The position numbers were made by a program, and so were the translations under genes. Source: Pandoraea cepalis (GTDB taxonomy: Bacteria; Pseudomonadota; Gammaproteobacteria; Burkholderiales; Burkholderiaceae). Taken from it: DNA of 64,000 bases. Below, in pieces: positions 47,042 through 56,163 of this stretch (position 1 is its first letter; every line of letters starts with the position of its first letter). The DNA lies in assembly GCF_902459665.1 (NCBI RefSeq), contig NZ_CABPSL010000015.1:1-64000 (forward strand). Direction: 5' to 3'. The notes under the pieces were generated by a model that searched no databases, had not been told where the DNA came from, and worked only from the letters and a program-made list of their open reading frames with translations.

Positions 47042-48055
47042 TCAGGCCGCTTTGGCCAGACGCGCTTGTGCGGCCTCGACGGCATCGGGCTGCGTCATGA
47101 ACTCACGCTGTTTGATCAGCGCCAACACCACGTCGAGCGTCGGTGTCGGCACGTTGGCGAGGCGTCCCATCTCTTGCACCACCGAGACGAGCGGATCGAT
47201 TTCCATCGCGCGGCCACGCTCCAGATCCTGGAGCATCGACGTCTTGTGGGCGCCAACGGCACCCGCACCGTTGATGCGACGCTCCACGTCGACGCGGAAA
47301 TGCACGCCGAACTTGTCGCCGATCGCCTTGGCCTCGAGCATCATGGCGCGCGCAATGGCGCGCGTGCCCGGATCGCTCGCGATGATATCGAGCGTGCCGT
47401 GCGTGAGTGCCGAAATCGGGTTGAAGCAGAGGTTGCCCCAGAGCTTGAGCCAGATTTCGTCGCGGATATTCTCGCGAATCGGCGCGTCGAGCCCACCGGC
47501 GGTCATCAACTGCGAGAGCTTCTCCACACGCTCGGTACGCTCGCCGCTGGCTTCGCCCAACGGGAACTTGTTCCCGTAGACGTGCTGGATCACGCCGGGG
47601 GCCACCACTTCAGTAGCCGGATAGACCACGCAGCCGATGGCGCGCTCGGGGCCGAGCTGACGCCACTGACGGCCGCCCGGGTCGATGCTCTCGAGCGTCG
47701 TGCCTTCAAGCGCGCCGCCGTGCTTATAGAAGTACCAGTAGGGGATGCCGTTCACGGCCGTGACGACCGCCGTATTCGGACCGATCAGGGGCTGCATCGC
47801 GTCCAGTACCGCGGGGACCGAATGCGCCTTCAACGCGATGATCACGTAATCCTGCGGACCGAGTTCACGCGGATCGTCCGTGCAACGCAGCTGGGCGACG
47901 CGTTCCTCGCCATCGATCAGCAGCTTGAGTCCGTGCTCGCGCATGGCGGCCAGATGCGGGCCGCGGGCCACTAGGCTGACATCGGCTCCGGCGTGTGCGA
48001 GTTGCACGCCGAGATAGCCACCGATGGCACCGGCGCCATAGATGCAAATCTTCAT
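47042..48055 (-). CDS. panE: 2-dehydropantoate 2-reductase family protein
   Basis: 337 residues. NADPH-binding GAGAIGG (7-13) at the N-terminus, the ketopantoate-reductase core (VVTAVNGIPYWYF, IREDIWLKLWGNLCFNPISALT-like region) and a C-terminal domain with EIDPLVSVVQEMGRLANVPTPTLD. PanE makes pantoate for CoA synthesis, but paralogues reduce other 2-oxoacids. Located in the oxalate island and preceded by a perfect copy of the GTATATCGTATAT element, it may supply CoA demand or act on a C2/C3 oxoacid such as glyoxylate derivatives; that is inference. A GGAGGGAG site precedes ATG 48055. Confidence 0.85.
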   Translation of the reverse strand: MKICIYGAGAIGGYLGVQLAHAGADVSLVARGPHLAAMREHGLKLLIDGEERVAQLRCTDDPRELGPQDYVIIALKAHSVPAVLDAMQPLIGPNTAVVTAVNGIPYWYFYKHGGALEGTTLESIDPGGRQWRQLGPERAIGCVVYPATEVVAPGVIQHVYGNKFPLGEASGERTERVEKLSQLMTAGGLDAPIRENIRDEIWLKLWGNLCFNPISALTHGTLDIIASDPGTRAIARAMMLEAKAIGDKFGVHFRVDVERRINGAGAVGAHKTSMLQDLERGRAMEIDPLVSVVQEMGRLANVPTPTLDVVLALIKQREFMTQPDAVEAAQARLAKAA

Positions 48056-48129
48056 GAAGTCTCTCCCTCCAAAGGTGAATCGAAATCTGGGCCTGGTACT
48101 GGCCATTTATTCTTCTAATACCAAATGTT

Positions 48130-48142
48130 GTATATCGTATAT
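48130..48142 (+). promoter_or_regulatory. Putative GntR operator upstream of panE
   Basis: GTATATCGTATAT, the copy used here as the consensus, 75-87 bp before the panE start. It is followed by CACA, an extension shared with the frc2 site (GTATATCACA at 48137-48146 and 54491-54500). Confidence 0.55.
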
Positions 48143-48619
48143 CACAAGATCCGGGGCGCCAAGCCTTCTGGGGGCAATTCCCGTCATGGTTTCCCCGCAG
48201 ACGCACCCAAAACCGGCGTCCGGATGTGTGAGCGCATCCGGCATGAGAAGCGGGCCTGGAAAACGCGTTGTGCATTCCTTAGGTGAATTATTACGGTGTA
48301 TTACAAGGAATTCGCGAGAATGCCGAAAGAGGGCTTCTTGTGAGAAAAACTATCGAAAATATCGTCTTGTGCTGGTTTTAAAAATTGCCAAGGAGGCCGA
48401 TATAAAAAGGCGGAGTGCCTTATTGGGCAAGCCTCTCTGATCAGGTTAACTCCTTAGTATTTTCGCATTGCGTTGTTGCGTTGCTCGGGCCTACAGTGGC
48501 GTTACTGTATCTAGCCGCCACTTAGAACAGTGCCTCGTGTGCCGGAATGGTTTTCGCTGCAATGGACGAAAACGACTGCGGTACACGAAGCGGACGACGA
48601 GGATCGCAATAAATTAGTG

Positions 48620-48647
48620 TTGACTTATATCTGATATATCGTATATT
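48620..48647 (+). promoter_or_regulatory. oxlT promoter overlapped by a GntR-type operator
   Basis: TTGACT (-35, 48620-48625), 16-bp spacer and TATATT (-10, 48642-48647). ATATATCGTATAT at 48634-48646 (12 of 13 to the consensus) covers most of the -10 box, the classic arrangement for repression by occlusion. Confidence 0.6.
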
Positions 48648-48674
48648 TCGTTCGGTATATTTACGGGGAATGCA

Positions 48675-48773
48675 ATGGACCCCGTAAGCATCAGAGACAA
48701 GTCGACGAGGCGAAGACCTCGTAAAGCATACCCAGGGGGCACAGACCCCATCCGGAAGGTGTTGTTGTTGTGA
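48675..48773 (+). CDS. Possible 32-residue leader ORF before oxlT
   Basis: ATG 48675 is preceded by GGGGAA at six bases. The frame encodes a basic, Arg/Lys-rich peptide ending KVLLL and stops at TGA 48771-48773, overlapping an alternative oxlT GTG at 48770. It could be a leader peptide or chance; no homologue is known to me. Confidence 0.25.
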   Translation: MDPVSIRDKSTRRRPRKAYPGGTDPIRKVLLL

Positions 48774-48811
48774 AGCTGCCAAACAACTGGAAACCGATGG
48801 AGGAGGTACAA

Positions 48812-50140
48812 GTGGAGACGACTAATCAACACGGTAAGCAATCCGTGTTCGCGAGCCCTTGGGTTCAGCTCGTGTTCGGCGTGATTTGCATGGCGATGAT
48901 CGCCAACTTGCAGTACGGGTGGACGCTGTTCGTCAACCCGATCGATGAGAAGTATCACTGGGGCCGTACGGCCATTCAGGTGGCGTTCACGATTTTTGTT
49001 GTGACCGAAACCTGGCTGGTGCCGATCGAAGGGTATCTGGTCGACAAGTTCGGCCCGCGCCCGGTGGTGGTCGGGGGTGGTCTGTTGTGCGGTGTCGCCT
49101 GGGTGTTGAATGCCCATGCCTCGTCGCTGCCGATGCTGTATTTCGCGGCGGCCGTGGGCGGGGTGGGCGCCGGTGCGGTATATGGCACCTGCGTGGGTAA
49201 TGCGTTGAAGTGGTTCCCGGATCGCCGCGGCTTGGCTGCGGGCTTGACCGCCGCGGGTTTCGGCGCGGGTTCTGCACTGACGGTGGTGCCGATTGCCAAC
49301 ATGATCAAGTCGAGCGGCTACGAAAACACCTTCCTGACCTTCGGTCTGGGCCAGGGGATCATCGTGCTGCTGCTGGGTCTGGCGCTCTGCAACCCGCCGG
49401 CATCGATCGAGGCACTCAAGAAGTTGGCCCCGGGTGCCATGCGCTACAACGCCAAGCCGACGGAAGTGATGCGCTCGCCGGTGTTCTGGATGATGTATCT
49501 GATGTTCGTGCTGATGGCCGCCGGCGGTTTGATGGCGACGGCGCAGCTCGGTCCGATCGCCAAGGACTACGGTCTCGATCAGGCGCCGGTGTCGATCCTC
49601 GGTCTGACGCTGCCCGCACTCACCTTCGCACTGGCTATCGACCGTGTGCTCAATGGGGTGACGCGTCCGGTGTTCGGCTGGATATCCGACAAGATCGGTC
49701 GCGAAAACACGATGTTCATCGCCTTCGCGATGGAAGCCGTCGGGATTTATGCCTTGGCCAAGTTCGGCCAGCATCCGGTGGCCTTCGTGATTCTGACGGG
49801 GCTGGTGTTCTTCGCCTGGGGAGAGATCTACAGCCTGTTCCCGGCGACCTGTGCCGACACGTATGGCTCGAAGTACGCCGCCACCAACGCGGGGATGCTC
49901 TACACCGCGAAGGGGACCGCCGCGTTGCTGGTGCCCTTCTCGAGCATCATCACCACGTCGACCGGCAGTTGGCAGGCCGTGTTCATGATCGCTTGCGCCA
50001 TGAACGCCTTCGCTGCCTTCCTCGCCTTGTTCGTCCTCAAGCCGATGCGTGCCCGTCTGGCACAGCGTTACGCCAGTGACTACAAGGCGCAAGCCAGCGA
50101 GCCGGTCGTGCAGGCGGATCTATCGCGCAGTACCACGTAA
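48812..50140 (+). CDS. oxlT: Oxalate:formate antiporter, MFS family
   Basis: 442 residues, 12 hydrophobic segments, OxlT family. The two charged residues known to be essential for oxalate binding in Oxalobacter OxlT align with Arg285 (NGVTRPVFGWISDKIG) and Lys367 (AGMLYTAKGTA). It would import oxalate2- and export formate. I use GTG 48812, which has AGGAGGT five bases upstream and puts the first helix at residue 17 as in the Oxalobacter protein; GTG 48770 and ATG 48797 are alternatives. The promoter at 48620-48647 is overlapped by the putative GntR operator. oxc and frc follow on the same strand. Confidence 0.9.
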   Translation: METTNQHGKQSVFASPWVQLVFGVICMAMIANLQYGWTLFVNPIDEKYHWGRTAIQVAFTIFVVTETWLVPIEGYLVDKFGPRPVVVGGGLLCGVAWVLNAHASSLPMLYFAAAVGGVGAGAVYGTCVGNALKWFPDRRGLAAGLTAAGFGAGSALTVVPIANMIKSSGYENTFLTFGLGQGIIVLLLGLALCNPPASIEALKKLAPGAMRYNAKPTEVMRSPVFWMMYLMFVLMAAGGLMATAQLGPIAKDYGLDQAPVSILGLTLPALTFALAIDRVLNGVTRPVFGWISDKIGRENTMFIAFAMEAVGIYALAKFGQHPVAFVILTGLVFFAWGEIYSLFPATCADTYGSKYAATNAGMLYTAKGTAALLVPFSSIITTSTGSWQAVFMIACAMNAFAAFLALFVLKPMRARLAQRYASDYKAQASEPVVQADLSRSTT

Positions 50141-50331
50141 CGTGAACTGACGATATGAAGACGCCGCCAGAGCGGCTGGATTGAAGAGATGTTTGACCGG
50201 CGTGCAATCCGTGCCCTTGTGGGGCCGGTTGCACGGCCGGGTGAGCAAGTAGCGCAGCAGTTTGGGAATACCCATTAATCGTCAGACAAGACGACGCAAC
50301 ACTGAAACCGGAAAAATTGGAGGAGAGAATT

Positions 50332-52122
50332 ATGTCCATTGCGATGACCGTGCCAGTCGGCAAAGCGGAAAACGACACCGCGGGCAACACGCTCAATGAC
50401 ACCAGCCGACACGCGAACATCGTGTCCGAGGCAGCAACGACTGATGGCTTCCATCTGATCATTGACGCCCTGAAAGCGAACGACATCGACACCATCTTCG
50501 GTCTGGTGGGGATTCCCATCACCGATCTGGCTCGACTCGCGCAAGCCGAAGGCATGCGTTTCATCGGCTTCCGCCACGAACAGCATGCCGGGCATGCCGC
50601 AGCCATCGCCGGCTACATGACGCAAAAGCCCGGCATCTGCCTGACCGTGTCGGCCCCCGGCTTCCTGAATGGCCTGACCGCCCTCGCCAACGCGACCACC
50701 AACTGCTTCCCGATGATCCTGATCAGCGGTTCGAGCGAGCGTGAGATCGTCGACCTGCAGCAGGGCGATTACGAAGAGATGGACCAGCTCAATGCGGCCA
50801 AGCCGTATTGCAAGGCGGCCTACCGCGTGCTGCACGCCGAAGACATCGGCGTCGGCCTGGCCCGCGCCATTCGCGCCGCCGTGTCGGGTCGCCCGGGCGG
50901 CGTCTACCTGGATTTGCCGGCCAAGCTGCTGGCCCAGACCATCGACGCACAGAAGGCGAAAGACTCCCTGATTCGCGTGATCGACGCCGCACCGCGTCAG
51001 ATCCCGGCACCGGATGCCGTCCAGCGCGCGCTCGACGTCATCAAGGGCGCCAAGCGTCCGCTGATCTTGCTCGGCAAGGGCGCTTCGTACGCACAAGCCG
51101 ACGCCGACATTCGCGCCCTCATCGAGAAGACCGGCATTCCCTACCTGCCGATGTCGATGGCCAAGGGGCTGCTGCCCGACACGCATGAGCAATCGGCCGC
51201 GGCCGCACGTTCGTTCGTGCTGCAGGAAGCCGACGTTGTCGTGCTGATCGGCGCGCGCCTGAACTGGCTGCTCGCGCACGGCAAGGGCAAGACGTGGGGC
51301 GCCGCCCCGAAGAAGTTCGTGCAGATCGACATCTCGCCGACGGAAATCGACAGCAACGTGGCCATCGCGGCCCCGGTGATCGGTGACATCGGCTCGTGCG
51401 TGTCGGCACTGCTCGCCGGTGTCGATGCCAACTTCGGCAAGCCGTCGACCGAATGGACCGGCGCCATCGCCGAGCGCAGGAGCAAGAACCTGGCGAAGAT
51501 GGCGGCAACGCTGGCGCAGAATCCGTCGCCGATGAACTTCCACAGCGCGCTGGGTGCGATTCGCGACGTGCTCAAGCAGCATCCGGACATCAACCTCGTC
51601 AACGAAGGTGCGAACACGCTCGACTACGCGCGCGCCATCATCGACCAGTACCAGCCGCGCAAGCGCTTCGACTCGGGTACGTGGGGCGTGATGGGCATCG
51701 GCATGGGCTTCGCCATCGGCGCGGCCGTCACCAGCGGTCAGCCGGTCGTGGCCATCGAAGGCGACAGCGCATTCGGCTTCAGCGGCATGGAGCTCGAAAC
51801 CATCTGCCGTTACGAGCTGCCGGTCACCACCATCATCTTCAACAACAACGGTGTGTATCGCGGCACCGACGTCAATCCGACGGGCGGCAAGGACGTGGCA
51901 CCGACGGTGTTCGTCAAGGGCGCGCGCTACGACAAGATGATCGAAGCGTTCGGTGGCATCGGCTACCACGTCACCACGCCGGAAGAACTGACGAAGGCGC
52001 TGCAGGCGTCCATCGCAGCAGGCAAGCCGGCGCTGATCAACGCCGTCATCGACGAAGCGGCGGGCACCGAAAGCGGCCGTCTGACGAACCTGAATCCGCA
52101 AAGCGCGGCGATGAAAAAGTAA
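50332..52122 (+). CDS. oxc: Oxalyl-CoA decarboxylase
   Basis: 596 residues, ThDP-dependent. The cofactor-activating glutamate is Glu83 (RHEQHAG), and the ThDP/Mg motif runs from GDS (477-479) to NNN (504-506). [25 protein letters not shown] and [17 protein letters not shown] are specific to oxalyl-CoA decarboxylases. Reaction: oxalyl-CoA to formyl-CoA and CO2. There are about 27 residues more at the N-terminus than in the Oxalobacter enzyme. ATG 50332 follows GGAGGAGAG; a TTG at 50317 is within that site and rejected. The gene lies 26 bp before frc, forming the core oxc-frc pair. Confidence 0.97.
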   Translation: MSIAMTVPVGKAENDTAGNTLNDTSRHANIVSEAATTDGFHLIIDALKANDIDTIFGLVGIPITDLARLAQAEGMRFIGFRHEQHAGHAAAIAGYMTQKPGICLTVSAPGFLNGLTALANATTNCFPMILISGSSEREIVDLQQGDYEEMDQLNAAKPYCKAAYRVLHAEDIGVGLARAIRAAVSGRPGGVYLDLPAKLLAQTIDAQKAKDSLIRVIDAAPRQIPAPDAVQRALDVIKGAKRPLILLGKGASYAQADADIRALIEKTGIPYLPMSMAKGLLPDTHEQSAAAARSFVLQEADVVVLIGARLNWLLAHGKGKTWGAAPKKFVQIDISPTEIDSNVAIAAPVIGDIGSCVSALLAGVDANFGKPSTEWTGAIAERRSKNLAKMAATLAQNPSPMNFHSALGAIRDVLKQHPDINLVNEGANTLDYARAIIDQYQPRKRFDSGTWGVMGIGMGFAIGAAVTSGQPVVAIEGDSAFGFSGMELETICRYELPVTTIIFNNNGVYRGTDVNPTGGKDVAPTVFVKGARYDKMIEAFGGIGYHVTTPEELTKALQASIAAGKPALINAVIDEAAGTESGRLTNLNPQSAAMKK

Positions 52123-52147
52123 CTCGAGTCAATTAAGGAGACATGAC

Positions 52148-53398
52148 ATGAGCAAACCCCTCGAAGGTATCAAGATCATCGACTTCACGCACGTTCAAGC
52201 CGGCCCCGCCTGCACGCAGTTGCTGGCCTGGTTCGGTGCGGACGTCATCAAGGTGGAACGCCCGGGTTCGGGCGACGTCACGCGTAACCAACTGCGCGAC
52301 ATCCCCGACGCCGACGCCTTGTACTTCACGATGCTCAACAGCAACAAGCGCTCGCTGACGCTGGACACGAAGACGCAGGAAGGCAAGGAAGTTCTCGAAA
52401 AGCTGGTGCGTGAATCCGACGTGCTGGTGGAAAACTTCGGCCCGGGCGCGCTGGATCGCATGGGCTTCTCGTGGGAGCGTCTGAACGAACTCAACCCGAA
52501 GCTGATCATGGCCTCGGTGAAGGGCTTCTCGGACGGTCACCACTACGATGACCTGAAGGTGTACGAGAACGTGGCACAGTGCGCAGGTGGCGCGGCGTCG
52601 ACGACGGGCTTCTGGGACGGCCCTCCGACGGTGTCGGCCGCGGCGCTGGGCGACAGCAACACCGGGATGCACCTCGCGATCGGCATTCTGACGGCCATCA
52701 TCGGCCGTGGTCAGACGGGCCGTGGTCAGAAGGTCGCCGTCTCGATGCAGGATTCGGTCATCAACCTGTGCCGCGTGAAGCTGCGCGACCAGCAACGCCT
52801 GGACCGTATCGGCTACCTCGAAGAGTATCCGCAGTACCCGCATGGCGAGTTCAGCGACGTGGTGCCGCGCGGCGGCAACGCCGGCGGTGGCGGTCAGCCG
52901 GGCTGGGTGCTCAAGTGCAAGGGCTGGGAGACGGATCCGAACGCGTACATCTACTTCACGATTCAGGGTCACGCCTGGGAGCCGATCTGCCGCGCGCTGG
53001 GCAAGCCGGAGTGGATCGAAGATCCGAACTACGCCACGCCGCAAGCGCGTCAACCGCACATCTTCGAGATCTTCGCGACCATCGAAGCCTGGCTGGCCGA
53101 CAAGACGAAGTACGAAGCGGTGGACATCCTGCGCAAGTTCGATATCCCGTGCGCACCGGTTCTGTCGATGAAGGAAATCGCGAACGACCCGTCGCTGCGC
53201 GCGTCGGGCACGATCGTGGAAGTGCCGCACAAGGAGCGTGGTACGTACCTGACCGTCGGCAGCCCGATCAAGTTCTCGGGTCTGAAGCCGGAAATCACCG
53301 GTTCGCCGCTGCTGGGTGAGCACACCGACGAGATCCTGGCCGAGCTGGGCTACAGCAAGGACCAGATCGCGAACCTGCATTCGTCGCGGTCGGTTTAA
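52148..53398 (+). CDS. frc: Formyl-CoA:oxalate CoA-transferase
   Basis: 416 residues, class III CoA-transferase. The catalytic Asp169 sits in [11 protein letters not shown], the same number as in the Oxalobacter enzyme; Gln17 (THVQAGP) and the glycine loop GGGGQPG (246-252) are conserved. It moves CoA from formyl-CoA to oxalate, regenerating the substrate of Oxc, so the two enzymes form a cycle: oxalate in, formate and CO2 out. AAGGAG precedes the ATG. Twenty-five bases separate it from oxc, and a hairpin at 53506-53545 ends the unit. Confidence 0.97.
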   Translation: MSKPLEGIKIIDFTHVQAGPACTQLLAWFGADVIKVERPGSGDVTRNQLRDIPDADALYFTMLNSNKRSLTLDTKTQEGKEVLEKLVRESDVLVENFGPGALDRMGFSWERLNELNPKLIMASVKGFSDGHHYDDLKVYENVAQCAGGAASTTGFWDGPPTVSAAALGDSNTGMHLAIGILTAIIGRGQTGRGQKVAVSMQDSVINLCRVKLRDQQRLDRIGYLEEYPQYPHGEFSDVVPRGGNAGGGGQPGWVLKCKGWETDPNAYIYFTIQGHAWEPICRALGKPEWIEDPNYATPQARQPHIFEIFATIEAWLADKTKYEAVDILRKFDIPCAPVLSMKEIANDPSLRASGTIVEVPHKERGTYLTVGSPIKFSGLKPEITGSPLLGEHTDEILAELGYSKDQIANLHSSRSV

Positions 53399-53505
53399 GT
53401 CCGCGAGGCGGCGAGTCAGGCCAAGCCTGGCTCGCCGCCAATGCGCCGTCTGTGCCGACGCCGCCTTTGGGCGGTGACGGCGAGCGGGGCGCAAGGCAGG
53501 GGTTC

Positions 53506-53545
53506 ATGGGTGCGGCGCCGAGCGGAGCCAGCACCCATTTTTATT
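53506..53545 (+). terminator. Terminator after frc
   Basis: ATGGGTGC (53506-53513) pairs with GCACCCAT (53531-53538), and a T-rich tail follows to about 53545. It sits 108 bp after the frc stop. Confidence 0.6.
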
Positions 53546-53637
53546 TTCGGGACCGTGTTGTCCTCTAATTGATGTACTTTATTGGCATGTTTGGTATCGC
53601 TGCCAATCGCATTCCCCACAAGATTATTGGAGACATC

Positions 53638-54078
53638 ATGAGCGCATCCGTCGACGTCAGTCAGTTGGTCCAGGTAGTGGGCGACGCCATCGTCGTGGCC
53701 GATCCGAACAACATCATCACGCTGTGGAACAGCGGCGCGCAGAAGATGTTCGGCTTCTCCGAGGCCGAGGCGCTCGGGCAGCCGCTGGACATCATCATTC
53801 CCGAGCGGCTGCGCGCGCGCCACAATGAAGGCTATGTGAAGACGATGGAGACCGGGCAGACGAAGTACGGCAGCGATCTGCTCAAGGTGCCCGCCGCGCA
53901 CAAGGACGGCCGCGCCATGTCGATTGCGTTCACCGTGGCGTTGTTGCATGGCGAGGGCGGCGAAGTCACCGGCATCGTGGCCGTGATTCGCGACGAGACG
54001 GCGCGCTTCCAGGAGGATCGTCAGTTGCGCAAGCGCGTCGCGGAACTCGAGGCGAAGGTGGCCGCCACCGCCGGCTGA
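53638..54078 (+). CDS. Stand-alone PAS-domain protein
   Basis: 146 residues consisting of one PAS domain (about 5-125) and a short C-terminal coiled coil (QLRKRVAELEAKVAAT). Key stretch: VVGDAIVVADPNNIITLWNSGAQKMFGFSEAEALGQPLDIIIPERLRARH. No kinase, cyclase or HTH. It could be a small sensory or adaptor protein, with the coiled coil used for dimerisation or partner binding. ATG 53638 has GGAG 8 bases upstream; earlier frame starts at 53569/53572 lack it. It has its own terminator (54155-54209) and lies between frc and frc2. Confidence 0.8.
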   Translation: MSASVDVSQLVQVVGDAIVVADPNNIITLWNSGAQKMFGFSEAEALGQPLDIIIPERLRARHNEGYVKTMETGQTKYGSDLLKVPAAHKDGRAMSIAFTVALLHGEGGEVTGIVAVIRDETARFQEDRQLRKRVAELEAKVAATAG

Positions 54079-54154
54079 TCGCTCGATGCCGGTCGACATA
54101 GCGCGGTGCGCCTGGGGTCGCCGCTAACGCCCAGCCGTCACCGCAAGAGACAGG

Positions 54155-54209
54155 AAGCACCGATTCGCAACGCACCCGAAAGGGCGGCGTCGCGAATCGG
54201 TGCTTTTTT
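54155..54209 (+). terminator. Terminator after the PAS gene
   Basis: Perfect 14-bp arms AAGCACCGATTCGC (54155-54168) and GCGAATCGGTGCTT (54192-54205), with the T-run reaching 54209. It ends the PAS-protein transcript 77 bp after its stop. Confidence 0.8.
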
Positions 54210-54247
54210 GCATTTCGGCCGCCAGGCAAAGACGATGCGGCGGGGTG

Positions 54248-54273
54248 TGAATATTTTGTATTCAATATATTCA
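54248..54273 (+). promoter_or_regulatory. Inverted repeat with a GTATAT-like core
   Basis: TGAATAT (54248-54254) and ATATTCA (54267-54273) are exact inverted repeats separated by 12 bp. The block includes GTATTCAATATAT (54258-54270), 9 of 13 to the island consensus. Weaker candidate operator for frc2. Confidence 0.35.
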
Positions 54274-54469
54274 CTGGGCTTGCCAGGAATCCGCATCGCA
54301 GGAGACCGAATTTCATCGCGGTGACACATGCCTGTAAACCCGTAGCCCGGTCGGATCGCATGGACCATGTTGCAGTGCGGACTCCCTTGATACATGGGGA
54401 TTCCGGCGATTTTTTGCCGATCGATGCGGCGAGACAGCAAATCTCATCGGCAACAAAAAGCCGTTGATA

Positions 54470-54496
54470 AAATATCGTGTATGAAATACTGTATAT
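54470..54496 (+). promoter_or_regulatory. Tandem putative GntR operators upstream of frc2
   Basis: Two adjacent copies: 54470-54482 (10 of 13 to GTATATCGTATAT) and 54484-54496 (9 of 13), the second extended into GTATATCACA (54491-54500) shared with the panE site. A TTGATA at 54464-54469 could be the -35 element, placing the sites over the promoter. Confidence 0.5.
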
Positions 54497-54628
54497 CACA
54501 GCAATCGATCCACGATGGGGATGGCGCCCGCAGAGGCGACAACCATCGAGCGATCAGGCGAGCCCCGCGTGTCGTCGCGTCTCGCGCACCGATTACATAA
54601 ACGCCGTCGCATCAGGAGGAGACAAACC

Positions 54629-54766
54629 ATGATCATCGTCGCCAGTATCCGGCGCGAAGCCCGCCCAGCGCGTGGCACGCACATTGAGCAGGTCGCGGCA
54701 TGTGCCGTGCGCCATGCGCGAGTTCAACTGTCGGCTTCGGGCGCAGATGCCCGGACCACGTGCTGA
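54629..54766 (+). CDS. Candidate 45-residue small ORF upstream of frc2
   Basis: ATG 54629 is preceded by AGGAGGAGA (54614-54622), one of the best ribosome sites in the window. The peptide starts MIIVASIRREARPARGTHIE and ends ARTTC, with two Cys. It stops 12 bp before frc2. It may be a translated leader coupled to frc2 or a gene remnant; no family recognised. Confidence 0.35.
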   Translation: MIIVASIRREARPARGTHIEQVAACAVRHARVQLSASGADARTTC

Positions 54767-54778
54767 GCGGAGCCGATC

Positions 54779-56026
54779 ATGGGTAAGGCACTTGAAGGTG
54801 TGCGCATTCTCGACTTCACGCACGTGCAGTCGGGGCCGACGTGCACACAGTTGCTCGCCTGGTTCGGCGCGGACGTGATCAAGATCGAACGCGCGGGACA
54901 TGGCGACGTGACGCGCGATCAACTGCGCGACATTCCCGACGCGGACAGTCTCTACTTCACGATGCTCAACAGCAACAAGCGTTCGATCACGCTCGACACG
55001 AAGCACCCGGAAGGCAAGGCGGTGCTCGAGCGCATGATCCGCGACTGCGACGTGCTCGTTGAGAACTTCGCCCCCGGCGCACTCGATCGCATGGGCTTCA
55101 CGTGGGAGCACATCCACGCGTTGAACCCGCGCATGATCGTGGCTTCGGTCAAGGGCTTCGGACCCGGTCCGTACCAGGACTGCAAGGTCTACGAGAACGT
55201 GGCGCAGTGCGTGGGCGGTGCGGCGTCGACGACCGGTTTCGACGACGGCCCGCCGATGGTCACGGGGGCGCAGATCGGCGACTCGGGCACGGGGCTGCAT
55301 CTGGCGCTGGGCATCGTTACGGCGCTGTATCAGCGCACGATGACCGGACAGGGCCAGCGCGTGCTCGCCGCCATGCAGGACGGGGTGTTGAACCTGTGCC
55401 GCGTGAAGCTGCGCGATCAGCAGCGCCTGGAGCGCGCGCGCGTGATGGAAGAGTATCCGCAGTTCCCGAACGGCGAGTTCGGCGATGCCGTGCCGCGTGC
55501 TGGCAATGCGTCGGGCGGCGGTCAGCCGGGCTGGATTCTCAAGTGTCAGGGCTGGGAGACCGACCCGAACGCGTACATCTACTTCATCGCCCAGGCGCCC
55601 GTGTGGGGCTCGATCTGCAAGGTGATCGGCAAGCCCGAGTGGGTCGAGCATCCCGACTACGCCACGCCGCGTGCCCGTCTGCCGCGTCTGCGCGAGATCT
55701 TCGACACGGTTGAGCATTGGACCATGACCAAGACGAAGTTCGAGGTCATGGCGATCCTCAACGAGTACGACATCCCGTGCGGTCCGATTCTGTCGATGAA
55801 GGAGATTGCCGAGGATATGTCGCTGCGCGAGACCGGGACCATCGTCGAAGTCGATCACCCGAAGCGCGGCAAGTACCTCACCGTCGGCAACCCGATCAAG
55901 CTCTCGGCCAGCCCCACGCATGTGGAGCGCTCGCCGCTGCTTGGCGAACACACCGACGACGTGCTTTCGGAATTCGGCTACAGCACACAGCAGATCGCGG
56001 CACTGCGCGAAATCGGCGCGGTATAA
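54779..56026 (+). CDS. Second formyl-CoA:oxalate CoA-transferase paralogue
   Basis: 415 residues, close to frc over its length. The catalytic Asp168 is in [11 protein letters not shown] and Gln17 in THVQSGP. The glycine loop reads SGGGQPG, with Ser in place of the first Gly of GGGGQ in frc, and one residue is missing near position 130. These differences may mean a different CoA donor (for example succinyl-CoA or acetyl-CoA), as in the acetyl-CoA-dependent family members, but activity on oxalate remains likely. It has its own promoter region with the putative operators and is followed by a FAH-family gene. Confidence 0.9.
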   Translation: MGKALEGVRILDFTHVQSGPTCTQLLAWFGADVIKIERAGHGDVTRDQLRDIPDADSLYFTMLNSNKRSITLDTKHPEGKAVLERMIRDCDVLVENFAPGALDRMGFTWEHIHALNPRMIVASVKGFGPGPYQDCKVYENVAQCVGGAASTTGFDDGPPMVTGAQIGDSGTGLHLALGIVTALYQRTMTGQGQRVLAAMQDGVLNLCRVKLRDQQRLERARVMEEYPQFPNGEFGDAVPRAGNASGGGQPGWILKCQGWETDPNAYIYFIAQAPVWGSICKVIGKPEWVEHPDYATPRARLPRLREIFDTVEHWTMTKTKFEVMAILNEYDIPCGPILSMKEIAEDMSLRETGTIVEVDHPKRGKYLTVGNPIKLSASPTHVERSPLLGEHTDDVLSEFGYSTQQIAALREIGAV

Positions 56027-56163
56027 GCGGCGCCGTGCAAGCGTCGTCGCACGAACGCAAGTCGTCTGCACGAGGCAGATGGGAATGACGTCACGACATC
56101 GCGTCCGGCGCGCGAACGGCGAACCCTGCCGTAGCGCCGGGCGGTTACAGATAAGGCATACGC

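Larger units (their letters stand above)
48056..48811. other. Divergent panE-oxlT control region, 756 bp
   Basis: An unusually long and AT-rich intergenic region. It contains operator copies at 48130-48142 and 48634-48646, the oxlT promoter (48620-48647), an inverted repeat ATTCCTT/AAGGAAT (48274-48280 and 48305-48311) and a possible 32-codon leader frame (48675-48773). The rest (about 48150-48610) shows no recognisable gene. Confidence 0.55.
54079..54778. other. Intergenic control region before frc2, 700 bp
   Basis: Contains a strong terminator, three AT-rich operator-like sites (54248-54273, 54470-54482, 54484-54496) and a possible 45-residue ORF (54629-54766). The stretch 54275-54460 has no recognised content. 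Confidence 0.55.

Noticed and set aside
50275-52101. A 608-codon minus-strand frame
   Set aside because: Antisense to oxc; Arg/His/Ala/Gly-rich composition without domains.
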